A stretch of 64,000 bases of DNA from G963691835 sp963691835 (GCA_963691835.1 OY829383.1:2728001-2792000), one strand, 5' to 3'. Counted from the stretch's first letter, positions 28,413-37,325 are shown. Notes: generated from the sequence alone by a model not told the origin. Translations and numbers: made by a program.

Positions 28413-28901
28413 TTACGCGCTGGTCTCTAGTGTGCGCCTAAGGCGCTCCGCCGCCAGTCGCGCGAAGCGCAAGGTCATGGCACGCCGGCGGGCGCCGGAA
28501 AGCTTTTCTTCTGGAGGGGCGCGGTGTTCGATCGCTTCATACCGGTCAGCGATGATGATTCCGCAGTCCGTCTGAGGCGGCAGAATATCCCGCGGGAAGG
28601 AAGGGGCGACAGCGAAGTAGAAGCGGTCACAAAAGGCCTTGTAGTCTCCCCACTTCCGATCACCGCGATAGTCGGCAACCGATGCCTTGACCTCAACGAC
28701 CGTGATCAAGCCTGTCCGATCCAGCGCCACCACATCGGCTCTGCGGCCATTCGCCAGGGTCATTTCGGTCACGCTGGCCATGTCCATATCGGCGAACAGG
28801 CGTGTCACACCCCGAGTGATGTCCCGAGTGAGCTGGGCCGTCTCGATTTCATTGGATGACGCATTGGGGGACGTGCCATCGTCTTGATCCGGATCGGTCA
28901 T
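28413..28901 (-). CDS. mmcB: MmcB family DNA repair protein
   Basis: 162 residues of the MmcB (DUF469-type, PD-(D/E)XK nuclease-like) family: ANGRRADVVALDRTG, then VVEVKASVADYRGDRKW with the E-X-K core, and DCGIIIADRYEAI. In Caulobacter MmcB is an SOS-induced factor for resistance to DNA cross-links. The start overlaps the stop of the pentapeptide-repeat gene by four bases, so the two are cotranscribed. No clear LexA site is obvious by eye upstream. Confidence 0.9.
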   Translation of the reverse strand: MTDPDQDDGTSPNASSNEIETAQLTRDITRGVTRLFADMDMASVTEMTLANGRRADVVALDRTGLITVVEVKASVADYRGDRKWGDYKAFCDRFYFAVAPSFPRDILPPQTDCGIIIADRYEAIEHRAPPEEKLSGARRRAMTLRFARLAAERLRRTLETSA

Positions 28902-30334
28902 AGGACGAGGTTCATGGCACCCCGGGTATCAGCGCCGGTAAAATCGGCGCCGCGGGTGTCCGCCCCGGCGAACTGGGCATCCTGCAGAACGGCATGGCGG
29001 AAGTCCGCATCCCGGAGATCGGCGCCCGAGAAGTCGCAGTGCTGCATCAGGGCAGATTGAAAGTCTGCGTTCCGGAGTTTTGCATTGTCGAACCGGGCAC
29101 TCTCGAACCGCGTTGGCCAGGACACGGTCTTGGCGCCGATGATCTGGATCGGGCCCGCGCGCACGCTGACGAGCTCGGCATCACTAAAGTTCGCGCGTTT
29201 GAACGTTCCGCCGCGAAAATCAGCACGGGAGAGATCGGCGTGCCGCATGTCCGCGAAGGAGGCGTCGCTCATCAGAAGACCCACGTCCCGCATGTCGCAC
29301 TTCGCAAGCATGGCAAACTCGAGCTTGGCCGCTGCGAAGTTGAGGCCCTGCAAACTCTGGGTCGACATGTCCCGGCGGCTGAAATCTCCGCGCGTCCCCT
29401 TTTTACCAACCGATCCGATCCAGGCGATGTGGTCGGCCATCATCGACTTCATCTCGGGCCCCAGCGCGTCTAGGACCCGGGGCATCATCGCCGAAGCGAA
29501 GACGTTCGTATCATTCTCGGAGAGCGCGAAGAGCGCCCCCGCCAAATCAGCGTCGGTGAAATTCGTACCGCTGAGGATGCAGTTGTAGAGAATGGCACCG
29601 TGGAGGATGCAGCCCGTCAGGTTGGCCTCCGTCAGGTCCGCCCCTTCGAGATTGGCACCGGTTAGATTCGAATGGCTGAGGTCGGCCTTTACGAAGCGGA
29701 CGTTCTTCAGATTGGCGTCCGTGAGATCGGTTTGGACGACGAATGAATTGGACAGCTTGGCATGGCTCATATTGGCCCGGCCCGCCTTCGCCGTTGCCAT
29801 GTCTGTACTGGCCGCCGTGTAGCTGACAGGTGCCAGATTGCCTTTGCTGTCAGGCCGCAACAGAACGCCGTCCCGGAGATCAGCGTCAATAAGCTGCGCA
29901 TCCTCCAAGATGGCGCCCCTCAGGCTCGCCCCCCGCAGATCAGCCCGGTTGAATATTGTACCCCGCAGGTTGGCTCCTCGGAGATCCGCCGCGAAGAACG
30001 TGGAGGAAATCATCTTTGCGCCGGCGAGATCCGCGTTCTGCAGGTTTGCGCCTGTGAAGTCCGCGCCGGAAAGATCCATGTTCCGGAGATCGAGGTACCG
30101 GAGATCGCATGAAGAAAAGCTCGCCCTCGCGCCGCCGGTCCGGCCTTCGACGAATCGCGCATGAAGACGAACGATGTTCGGCAGCTCGTTCTGATCGAGT
30201 TTCCGGAGGGTATCGGTGCTTGGCCGCGGATCCGCAGGCTCCGACATGTCGGGCCGCAAATCCTCAAGGAAGGCGCGGGTCACCTCGTCCGCGATGTCTG
30301 GCATTCCATCTGGATGCGAACTGTCATCCGTCAT
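28898..30334 (-). CDS. Pentapeptide-repeat protein
   Basis: 478 residues. Residues about 60-280 and 330-475 are runs of A(D/N)LXX repeats (for example ADLRGANLRGTIFNRADLRG), which fold into a right-handed beta helix. The middle (about 280-330) is a non-repeat linker. Such proteins can mimic DNA and bind gyrase or act as scaffolds; here the coupling to mmcB suggests a link to DNA repair, but that is inference. Confidence 0.88.
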   Translation of the reverse strand: MTDDSSHPDGMPDIADEVTRAFLEDLRPDMSEPADPRPSTDTLRKLDQNELPNIVRLHARFVEGRTGGARASFSSCDLRYLDLRNMDLSGADFTGANLQNADLAGAKMISSTFFAADLRGANLRGTIFNRADLRGASLRGAILEDAQLIDADLRDGVLLRPDSKGNLAPVSYTAASTDMATAKAGRANMSHAKLSNSFVVQTDLTDANLKNVRFVKADLSHSNLTGANLEGADLTEANLTGCILHGAILYNCILSGTNFTDADLAGALFALSENDTNVFASAMMPRVLDALGPEMKSMMADHIAWIGSVGKKGTRGDFSRRDMSTQSLQGLNFAAAKLEFAMLAKCDMRDVGLLMSDASFADMRHADLSRADFRGGTFKRANFSDAELVSVRAGPIQIIGAKTVSWPTRFESARFDNAKLRNADFQSALMQHCDFSGADLRDADFRHAVLQDAQFAGADTRGADFTGADTRGAMNLVL

Positions 30335-30470
30335 CAGGCGCTAACCGGCAGCATGGACCAAGTATCTGGTCCAGTCTTTCATGCCACGAGATAGAAAGAT
30401 ATCCATGAATCAAAAGGGTTACGACGTCACGGGCAGTCTAGGCCCGTGACGGCCGAATACGTCTTGTTGA

Positions 30471-31433
30471 TTACATCCAATCCTGGCTTTGCGGGAAATT
30501 GTACGCAACGAAACGGTACGTGGCCTGGACCGCCTCCCGTATGCCCTTGGACTTCTGGGACATGTCGATGTCCCATTTCTGGATGATCTCTTCCCAAATC
30601 ATAAGCTTCTGGTGGAGATCATCCCGCATCTCCCGGATGAACGTGATCTGCTTGTCGTAGGTCTTGAGCACATTGACGATTTCGCCCGTCTGCGCATCAA
30701 CCTGGTCGAAGATGAACACGAACTCCTGGATTGGCGGGTCCATCAGGGTTTTGACCCGTTGAACCTCGGTAATGAACTGGCGGTCATTCCGGTGAAGCGC
30801 GATGACCTGCGACAGCTTCGTCTGGATCTGATGCGCCAACTGGAACCGCTCGCGCAGGGCTTCGATATAGGCGAGTTCGCGCGCGATCCTGTCGATAAGG
30901 TCCAGGACCTCCTGCTTACGTTCCTTGCCCATGCCCAGGCGAACCGCGATCTCCTCGGTGCCCTTCTGGATGCGTTCCTTGGTCTTCGGATCGGCGAGCG
31001 CCGCCTGAAGGCGACTCTCATCCATCGTCACCATGTCTTTGCCTGACACCCAGAGCGCGACGCAGACCATCAAGCGGTTCTGAGCAATCTCGCGGTGCTT
31101 GTCTTCGATCGACCAGCTTGCCGTACCGTCCAGCAGCTCCCGGGGAATCGTATCTCCGGGGCGGATGTCCTTGACGTACTTCAGCCCCTTGATGACCGTG
31201 CCCAAAAGGCGGCCATCTTGGCTATCCTCGTCGATATTGAACTCGGCGCAAAGGGAGTCCAGCGGAATGGCCGCTTCGAGCTCGCCCACCTTCACGCGGA
31301 GGGAAGGCACACGATCCTGTCCGGCCAACCCGAAACGGGCGCCTGGGACATTGAAGATCCTGTGCTCGAAGGCGAAGTGGGTCGTTGGATCCAGCTTCTT
31401 CCCGTCGTCGCCCGCAATTACAGCTTCGGTCAT
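30471..31433 (-). CDS. Conserved coiled-coil protein next to cheZ, function unknown
   Basis: 320 residues without a recognised domain. The first 115 residues look globular (AFEHRIFNVPGARFGLAG, LRVKVGELEAAIPLD). The rest is long helix with coiled-coil character (about 165-300), for example DLIDRIARELAYIEALRERF. It is divergent from a CheZ-type gene, and I recall similar genes near chemotaxis loci in related bacteria, so a role in motility or signalling is possible. Not supported beyond position. Confidence 0.7.
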   Translation of the reverse strand: MTEAVIAGDDGKKLDPTTHFAFEHRIFNVPGARFGLAGQDRVPSLRVKVGELEAAIPLDSLCAEFNIDEDSQDGRLLGTVIKGLKYVKDIRPGDTIPRELLDGTASWSIEDKHREIAQNRLMVCVALWVSGKDMVTMDESRLQAALADPKTKERIQKGTEEIAVRLGMGKERKQEVLDLIDRIARELAYIEALRERFQLAHQIQTKLSQVIALHRNDRQFITEVQRVKTLMDPPIQEFVFIFDQVDAQTGEIVNVLKTYDKQITFIREMRDDLHQKLMIWEEIIQKWDIDMSQKSKGIREAVQATYRFVAYNFPQSQDWM

Positions 31434-31639
31434 CGCGCCTTTCCGCCGTTCGTCTCTCTTTAAGGCCCCCTCTCAGAGGCAGGCACAAGTCAGCACCTTA
31501 ACGACAGACGGTTAATCGAAATTTAAGATATCCAGGCCAACTTGCTCTTCACCTTAATCATTGGGCTTGGATTGTCCAGAACAGCGCGTTAGTTCATTGT
31601 ATAACAAACAGGCCGCTTCATCGCACAAGGTCGACCGTC

Positions 31640-32404
31640 ATGAGCCATGATCAATCGCGTAGACTGTACTCCGTCGAGCGCCGGGCCCATGAAAGACAAG
31701 GGGGTGGGGGATTGCCGGCGTTCACAGGCTCAATGGCTGTTTCAACCGACGGGGGTGGCATCTCCAACGAGGCGCTGCTTGAGGAGATTAAATCTTTACG
31801 CGCCGAAGTGGCCCAGATCAGATCGGCCTCCGCTCCCGTGATTGACAGTGGCCTTGACGAGGACTCGCTACAGGACGTTCGGATCGAAGTCGCCCAGATG
31901 GTGAGGTCTATCGGCCGGGCAAAAGCTGAGATCGCCGCGATCAAGCATCCGATGTCCGCCGAAGACCAGATGGAACAAGCATCGATGCAGCTTGATACCA
32001 TCGTGCAGACCACCGAAAGGGCGACGGAGGACATCATGTCCGCCTCCGATCAGATCGAGGCGACCGTCAAGAAGATCCATGCCCTGACGCTTGAGGATAC
32101 GGACGTCCAGCTTCATCTGGACGAGGTTTCCAACCAACTGATCGCGATCATTGAAGCCTGTAGCTTCCAGGACCTCACGGGCCAGCGAATCACCCAGGTC
32201 ATCAAGACGTTGCGGTTCATCGAGCAGCGCATTCTGGCAATGATCGACATCTGGGGGCTTGAGGCTTTCCAGGATCTGCCGGTACCGGGTGAAGATGGCG
32301 AGGTGGATGAAGACGGAATTTCGGAAGAGGAAGACCTTCTGAACGGCCCGGCCCTTGGGGGGGCTGGCCTCAGCCAGGCCGATATCGACGCCTTGTTCGA
32401 CTAG
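31640..32404 (+). CDS. cheZ: CheZ-type protein phosphatase
   Basis: 254 residues, mostly helical. The CheZ active-site segment is ACSFQDLTGQRITQVI (about residues 172-187), with the Asp and Gln that dephosphorylate CheY-P, and the C-terminus ends LSQADIDALFD, the usual CheY-binding tail. It ends tumbling signals in chemotaxis. No other che genes are in the window. Confidence 0.9.
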   Translation: MSHDQSRRLYSVERRAHERQGGGGLPAFTGSMAVSTDGGGISNEALLEEIKSLRAEVAQIRSASAPVIDSGLDEDSLQDVRIEVAQMVRSIGRAKAEIAAIKHPMSAEDQMEQASMQLDTIVQTTERATEDIMSASDQIEATVKKIHALTLEDTDVQLHLDEVSNQLIAIIEACSFQDLTGQRITQVIKTLRFIEQRILAMIDIWGLEAFQDLPVPGEDGEVDEDGISEEEDLLNGPALGGAGLSQADIDALFD

Positions 32405-32469
32405 GTGTTTGGAGCGGTCGTCGGAACCGACCTCACGACCTCATCTCCCCGACCGCGACGGCATAAGCC

Positions 32470-32498
32470 CTTGATGGGGGGCCGGCTGCCCCCTAAAT
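32470..32498 (+). promoter_or_regulatory. Sigma-32 (heat shock) promoter of hsp20
   Basis: CTTGA (32470-32474), 14-base spacer, then CCCCCTAAAT (32489-32498), a close match to the RpoH consensus CTTGAAA-N13-15-CCCCATNT. It lies about 90 bases upstream of the hsp20 start. Confidence 0.7.
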
Positions 32499-32500
32499 GA

Positions 32501-32590
32501 GACAGACCGGTGCCCATGACGGGGCCGGAGCGGGTGCCGTAATGGGCCCTCGATCTTCTCGCTCTCCGCTTGAGGGGCAGATCTGTCATG
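32501..32590 (+). promoter_or_regulatory. Possible RNA thermometer in the hsp20 leader
   Basis: The 5' end of the expected leader (GACAGA at 32501-32506, GCCC at 32512-32515) is complementary to the segment before the start codon (TCTGTC at 32582-32587, GGGC at 32575-32578), which holds the GAGGGG ribosome-binding site. A fold of this kind would hide the start at low temperature. Energies were not computed, and the transcription start could remove part of the 5' arm. Confidence 0.4.
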
Positions 32591-33046
32591 ACGCGTGTGT
32601 CGTTGTTCAATTCGCCGTTTTTGCTCGGCTTCGATCAGTTTGAGCGTGCATTGGACCGGGTGTCCAAAGCCTCTGCTGACGGGTATCCCCCCTACAACAT
32701 CGAAGAGCTGTCGGATGACGGATTGCGGATCACGCTCGCCGTCGCTGGTTTCTCTATGGATGATCTGTCTGTGCAGGTTGAAGACAACCAGCTCGTAATT
32801 CGGGGCAAGCAGACTGATGACGAGGACAAGGTCTACCTCCATCGGGGCATTGCCGCGCGCCAGTTTCAGCGCACTTTCGTTCTAGCAGACGGCATTCGGG
32901 TCGCGGGCGCGTCCATGGATAACGGGCTTTTGCACGTGGATCTGGAGAGACCGAGGATCGAGACCCGTGTGAAGACCATTGAGATCCGGGGCGGAAAAAA
33001 TGGCCAATCCAGCCGCCCGACATTGGATGTCGCCTCCGGCGACTGA
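32588..33046 (+). CDS. Hsp20 family small heat-shock protein
   Basis: 152 residues from ATG at 32588, with GAGGGG upstream. The alpha-crystallin domain runs from about 35 to 125: YNIEELSDDGLRITLAVAGF, DNQLVIRGKQ, LHRGIAARQFQRTFVL, LDNGLL-type AXXXNGLL and the C-terminal IEI-like motif. It holds unfolding proteins. It is paired with a DUF1150 gene 30 bases downstream. Confidence 0.93.
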   Translation: MTRVSLFNSPFLLGFDQFERALDRVSKASADGYPPYNIEELSDDGLRITLAVAGFSMDDLSVQVEDNQLVIRGKQTDDEDKVYLHRGIAARQFQRTFVLADGIRVAGASMDNGLLHVDLERPRIETRVKTIEIRGGKNGQSSRPTLDVASGD

Positions 33047-33076
33047 TCCGTCTCGCTTCGATAAGGAGACCGTGCC

Positions 33077-33301
33077 GTGACCCCCAAGCATCCAGCTTCC
33101 GTCCCCAGGCTCAGCACCAATGAGTTTATTGGACTGGGCGTCGGCGCTGTGGCGTATGTCCGCCCGGTTCCGGTTGCCGGTGGCGCTGTGATCTTTGAGA
33201 TTCATTCAGCCGATGGACAAGCGCTCGGCAACGCGCCGACCTTTGATCAGGCCCGCGCTCTCTTGGTGCAGAATGATCTGGAACCGCTTTCCGTCCACTA
33301 A
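33077..33301 (+). CDS. DUF1150 family protein
   Basis: 74 residues, GTG start. The DUF1150 core is FIGLGVGAVAYVRPV followed by FEIHSADGQALG and an A-rich tail. Small family found after hsp20 genes in alphaproteobacteria, function unknown. A weak terminator-like element (GGCGGC/GCCGTC then TTTTT, about 33312-33339) follows, inside the end of the convergent gene. Confidence 0.88.
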   Translation: MTPKHPASVPRLSTNEFIGLGVGAVAYVRPVPVAGGAVIFEIHSADGQALGNAPTFDQARALLVQNDLEPLSVH

Positions 33302-33322
33302 GGCTGACTAAGGCGGCGCTTT

Positions 33323-34312
33323 TCAGCCGTCGCGTTTTTGCCGGTAGGCGAAGGCCGCATCGAAGCGGGCTTTGATGTGCTCACCTGCCGTAATGGGCTC
33401 ATACTTCGCCGCGTCACCGGGCAGTAACCCGACGTCTCGCGGATCGACGACGGCCGTCGCGTCAGGATCGTAGAATACGGCAATCGAGTACCGTTCCTGT
33501 CCGGAGCTGTTCACCACCCTGTGCGGCGTGGAAACCAGCCTGTCATTCGACCAGCGTGCCAGAAGGTCGCCGACGTTCACCACGTAGCTGTCTTCAACCG
33601 GCGGAGCGGCGATCCACTCTCCGGCCCGGTTGCGAACCTGCAGGCCGCCGACCGAATCCTGCCAAAGCAGCGTCAGGCAGCCATAGTCCGTGTGTGCGCC
33701 AACGCCGAACTGGGTCTCACCGAGATCGGGCGGCTGCGGGGGATAGTGAAGGATCGAGCCGCGCGCGATCGGATACCTGTACCGGTCGGCGAAGAAGGTC
33801 TCCGGCAGGTTCAGTCCAACCGCGACGGCCCTCAGAACATCCGCGCCGCAGGCCAGCACAGCTTCGTAGTAGCGATAAAGCGACGTTCGAAAGTTCGCCG
33901 GTTCAACCGGCCATTGGTTGGGACCCATCAGGGACGGCGCGGATTGGACCGCCGGGTCCTCTTCGGCGAGTTCGAGCCCCCAGTTGAAGCTCTCTTTAAG
34001 GTCCGCCTTGGCGCCCGTGTACATCTTGGCCCCGCCATAGGCCATATGTCCCCGGTGCCGGGTGTTGACCGCAACGTCCGCCTTCACCTCCTCGGGCTGG
34101 GAGAAGAATGCCTTTGCCGCCGAGAGCGCCGCCTCGCGGGTCTCAGCAGGGACCCCATGACCGGTCACATAGAAGAAGCCGGAGGACTGGGATGCCGCCA
34201 CGATCTTGGCGGCCGTCTCCGCCACCGCCCCCTCGGATCCGTGACGAAGCGCGGACAGGTCAATGATGGGGATGCTGTCGAAATCCACCTCAGCGGCGGC
34301 CGCGTAGCTCAC
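33323..34312 (-). CDS. 2-oxoglutarate/Fe(II)-dependent oxygenase (isopenicillin-N-synthase family)
   Basis: 329 residues. The iron-binding triad HXD...H is HTDYG and TPHRV, and the 2-oxoglutarate-binding RXS is RYS, in the correct spacing. N-terminal IIDLSAL and GHGV are family features. It hydroxylates or desaturates an unknown small substrate. It is the last gene of the operon that starts with the substrate-binding protein; its start overlaps the AhpD-like stop by four bases. Confidence 0.92.
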   Translation of the reverse strand: MSYAAAAEVDFDSIPIIDLSALRHGSEGAVAETAAKIVAASQSSGFFYVTGHGVPAETREAALSAAKAFFSQPEEVKADVAVNTRHRGHMAYGGAKMYTGAKADLKESFNWGLELAEEDPAVQSAPSLMGPNQWPVEPANFRTSLYRYYEAVLACGADVLRAVAVGLNLPETFFADRYRYPIARGSILHYPPQPPDLGETQFGVGAHTDYGCLTLLWQDSVGGLQVRNRAGEWIAAPPVEDSYVVNVGDLLARWSNDRLVSTPHRVVNSSGQERYSIAVFYDPDATAVVDPRDVGLLPGDAAKYEPITAGEHIKARFDAAFAYRQKRDG

Positions 34313-34899
34313 GTTGACCCGCCTTCTTTATAGTAACCGATGGTATCGCCCTCGGTCGTCACACCCAGACCGTTCAACAGGCGGTTCGAGTAGTTGAAGT
34401 ACGCGGTCACCTGGTTCACTTCCAGGATCTCCCCGTCATCGCAACCGGCCTCTTTGAGCATGGCCCAATCCTCGGCTTCCATCGTCCCGCACGAGACCGT
34501 CAGCTTGTAGGCGTACCGCAGCAGGGCGAGTTCCTTGCCCGCGAACACTTTTTCCGGCGTGCGCGCGTCCAACGCTGCTTTCACCGCGTCTGCCCGCGCG
34601 TCATCATCCATCAGCCGCCGGGCATTGGTGAAGTGATGCTGCAGCGAGTATGCGCAATCATTCGCGATACTCACGTAGCTCGCCACCACCTCCAGGAACC
34701 AGAACGGCAGGGTGTTGTCCGGATTATGGAGAACGGATTTATAGAGCACCAGGTGCCCTTCCATCGTGTGCGGCCGGAGACTGTGGGCTTTCATCACGTT
34801 GTCGACGGTGCCGTGGGGCGTGGTCACCCGCTTGTAAAGCTCCGCCAGAAGGCCGGTCGCCTCCTTCGGATCGATCATCTTGATCCAGGACGGTGCCAT
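34309..34899 (-). CDS. AhpD/carboxymuconolactone-decarboxylase-like protein
   Basis: 196 residues with the alkylhydroperoxidase fold: VVASYVSIANDCAYSLQHH then a helical tail. The active-site motif of peroxidase-type members is usually CXXC followed by H; here it is CAYS, so the second cysteine is missing and only one cysteine remains. Peroxidase activity is therefore doubtful. It lies between the HD and oxygenase genes in the operon. Confidence 0.78.
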   Translation of the reverse strand: MAPSWIKMIDPKEATGLLAELYKRVTTPHGTVDNVMKAHSLRPHTMEGHLVLYKSVLHNPDNTLPFWFLEVVASYVSIANDCAYSLQHHFTNARRLMDDDARADAVKAALDARTPEKVFAGKELALLRYAYKLTVSCGTMEAEDWAMLKEAGCDDGEILEVNQVTAYFNYSNRLLNGLGVTTEGDTIGYYKEGGST

Positions 34900-34915
34900 G
34901 GTTTGCGGTCTCCGG

Positions 34916-35521
34916 TCAGTCGAGCGGGATCAGGCGCGGCGTGTTCGCGAACAGCCGCTTGACCATGGGTATAAACGCCTCCAGCGGCATCGTGTCGATG
35001 CCGTCCCAGGTGGAATTCTGATCGTATTTCTCGACCCAGGTCGCCGCCCATTCGAAATGCGGATGACCCTGCCACTTCTCCCGCTCCGCCCGGTCCAGGC
35101 CCGGATAGTCGTGGATGTGGTGCTGCTGGAAGATCGCATGCCGCGCCAGCATCCAGTGGTTCCGCTCGGAGGTGTAGGGGCCCAGCAGGGTCGCCGCGAA
35201 CTGGGCGTGGTTCTCCGGGCAGGCGATGAAGCCGATGTCGTGGAGCAGGGTGATCGCCACCGTATCCTCGTCGCAGCCGTCCCGGTGGGCCAGCGTCGCC
35301 GCCTGAAGGCAATGGGTGTAGTTGTTCACCACATAGCCGAACGTCGGGTCGTCCTTCTGAGAGGTCAGAAAGCGCAGCGCGATGTCGGCCTGCATCTCCG
35401 CCTGGAACGTCTTGCGTTGGGCGTTCATCACCGACCAGTCAGCACCGGTGAAGTCTTCCAACGTCGGCTGCTCGATATAGGACCAGTCCGGCTTCAGAAG
35501 CGGATTGCGGGGTACACCCAT
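34916..35521 (-). CDS. HD-domain protein, possible di-iron oxygenase
   Basis: 201 residues. HD motif residues are seen in NYTHCLQAATLAHRDG and LLHDIGF, with later histidines in ENHAQF and ARHAIFQQHH. Length and pattern resemble the PhnZ/TmpB branch of HD proteins, which cleave or oxidise small molecules with a mixed-valent iron pair; however the Tyr-X-X-Glu lid of PhnZ is not visible, so PhnZ itself is not claimed. It lies directly after the permease in the operon. Confidence 0.8.
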   Translation of the reverse strand: MGVPRNPLLKPDWSYIEQPTLEDFTGADWSVMNAQRKTFQAEMQADIALRFLTSQKDDPTFGYVVNNYTHCLQAATLAHRDGCDEDTVAITLLHDIGFIACPENHAQFAATLLGPYTSERNHWMLARHAIFQQHHIHDYPGLDRAEREKWQGHPHFEWAATWVEKYDQNSTWDGIDTMPLEAFIPMVKRLFANTPRLIPLD

Positions 35522-35549
35522 GTCCGGGGCCTTTCCGTAGTGAGGGGAC

Positions 35550-36329
35550 CTAGAGCCCCGTCTGGATCTCGTTCGCCCGCATCCGCTGCTCCAACCGGCG
35601 CATCAGCCAGGACACCACAAGGATCAGGACGAGATACTCCAATACCAGAATGGAATAGATCTCAAGCGGCCTGTAGACCGTGACCGAGAGTTCGTTGGCC
35701 CGGCGCGTAAGCTCCGGGATGCCGATCACATAGACCAGCGACGACATCTTCAGCATGTAGACGAACTGGTTGCCCAGTGCCGGAAGGATGCGGCGCAACG
35801 CCTGGGGGAGGATGACGAAGCGCATCCGTTTCCAGTAGTCGAGACCGAGGGACCGAGCCGCTTCGACCTGTCCCCGCTCCACGGACTGGATGCCGGCCCG
35901 GAAGATCTCCGCCTGGAACGCGCTATCGCACAGCGCAAGCGCGATGACCCCGGCGAAGAAGGGCGAAAGCGACACCCCCATCAGGATGGGCAGGCCGTAG
36001 TAGCACCACAGGATCATCACCAGGATCGGGATCGCCCGGAACACCTCGACATACGATCGGTTGATCGCCCGGAGCCACGGCTTGTTGGTCATGGCCGGAA
36101 GGGCAACCAATAGACCGATGACGACCGACAGGGCGATGGCCGCCGCCGAGATGGCGATGGTGAGCCAGAAGCCACTCAACAGAAAGAGGAAGTTGCTCTG
36201 CCCCCGGGGGGTCGTCGGCAAGACCTCATACCAGCCCCACTTGTCGCCGCAGCCGGAGAGGAACAGAAGAGCGGCCAGAGGCAAAATGACCCTGGCCGCC
36301 CGGCGGATTGATGAGGATGTCCGGTTCAT
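35550..36329 (-). CDS. Polar amino-acid-type ABC transporter permease with lipobox-like N-terminus
   Basis: 259 residues. Five to six membrane segments, and the ABC-permease EAA loop is EAARSLGLDYWKRMRFVILPQ. Unusually, the first 30 residues end in a lipobox (LLFLSGC). No ATP-binding gene of this system is in the window, so the ATPase must come from elsewhere or from another system. It is cotranscribed with the binding protein upstream. Confidence 0.9.
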   Translation of the reverse strand: MNRTSSSIRRAARVILPLAALLFLSGCGDKWGWYEVLPTTPRGQSNFLFLLSGFWLTIAISAAAIALSVVIGLLVALPAMTNKPWLRAINRSYVEVFRAIPILVMILWCYYGLPILMGVSLSPFFAGVIALALCDSAFQAEIFRAGIQSVERGQVEAARSLGLDYWKRMRFVILPQALRRILPALGNQFVYMLKMSSLVYVIGIPELTRRANELSVTVYRPLEIYSILVLEYLVLILVVSWLMRRLEQRMRANEIQTGL

Positions 36330-36357
36330 GACCGGTGACGGACCGGTTTGCGTCCGA

Positions 36358-37158
36358 TCAGTTCGTCGGCATCCACTTGGCGGCGTTCGCGTCGAAGAAG
36401 CCGCGGTTCGTTTTGATCGTGATCCAGTGGTTCAGATAGTTGAGCCAGACCTGATCATCCTGAGCGACGATGAAGGCGAGGTCGGCGGGGGCCGCCGGCT
36501 TGTCCACTGGTACAATCATCAGGCTGCTGTGAGCCTGCGCGAGCTTCGAGGCCTCAAGGTTCGAGGTGATGGACACATCCGCCCGTCCGGCGAGCACTTC
36601 CTGGAAGTCCCGCGCCGGGGCCTCAATCGTACGCAGCGTGGCGTTCGGGAACAGGGTTTTGGCCTGCTGCTCCTGGCTGGTGCCGAGCGTGACCGCGACC
36701 GTGACGCCTTCCTTGTTGATGTCATCGAAGCTGTTGAACTTACCCGCGTTCTTCTTCTGGGTCAGTGGAACCGTGCCGACTTGATAGTAGGACTTCGTGA
36801 AGCCCACCGTGCGGATGCGCTGTGGCGTGGTCGAGGCGCTGGTGGACATGTCGTATTTGTCGGCCAGGATGCCGGCGACCAGCGTCTTCCACTCCGTCGG
36901 CACGAACTCGATCTCGACACCCAGATCCGTGGCCAGCTCCTTCACCGTGTCGATGTCGAAGCCGGTGTAGGCGTTGGTGGCCGGGTCCTTCATGGTCATC
37001 GGGTTCCAGTCGCCCGTGGTCCCGACCCGGAGCTTGCCGGTCTTCAGGATCTCCTGAAGCTTGGAGCCGTGGCCGTCGGCAATGGCCGGGGTGGTGGTCG
37101 CTGTGGCGGTCAGCCCGGCGACGGCGAGCACTGCGAGGAACGATCGTACGAGTTTCAT
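36358..37158 (-). CDS. Periplasmic amino-acid-type substrate-binding protein
   Basis: 266 residues with a clear signal peptide (LVRSFLAVLAVAGLTATA, cleaved after AIA). The mature part follows the family-3 pattern: LRVGTTGDWNPMT, YTGFDIDTVKELATDL, FVPTEWKTLVAGILADKYD and FDDINKEGVTVAVTLGTSQ. First gene of the five-gene operon; ligand unknown. Confidence 0.93.
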   Translation of the reverse strand: MKLVRSFLAVLAVAGLTATATTTPAIADGHGSKLQEILKTGKLRVGTTGDWNPMTMKDPATNAYTGFDIDTVKELATDLGVEIEFVPTEWKTLVAGILADKYDMSTSASTTPQRIRTVGFTKSYYQVGTVPLTQKKNAGKFNSFDDINKEGVTVAVTLGTSQEQQAKTLFPNATLRTIEAPARDFQEVLAGRADVSITSNLEASKLAQAHSSLMIVPVDKPAAPADLAFIVAQDDQVWLNYLNHWITIKTNRGFFDANAAKWMPTN

Positions 37159-37325
37159 GGAAGCCCCCTGTTGGCTTTGATTTCGTTCATTGGATTGTCA
37201 CCGGCCGCCGTCCCCCCGGGGGGCTGTCCCGCCCGATCTCTCGGTCCGCCGGTGTCGATTTTTTGCACCGCAGCGGGAATGTGAGCATGATCGCCGGGCA
37301 ATGGTCAAAGAGGAAAGGCCCGGCC

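Noticed and set aside
34916..35521. Naming the HD protein PhnZ
   Set aside because: The HD pattern and length agree, but the Tyr-X-X-Glu lid is not found and the partner oxygenase is of another family than PhnY.
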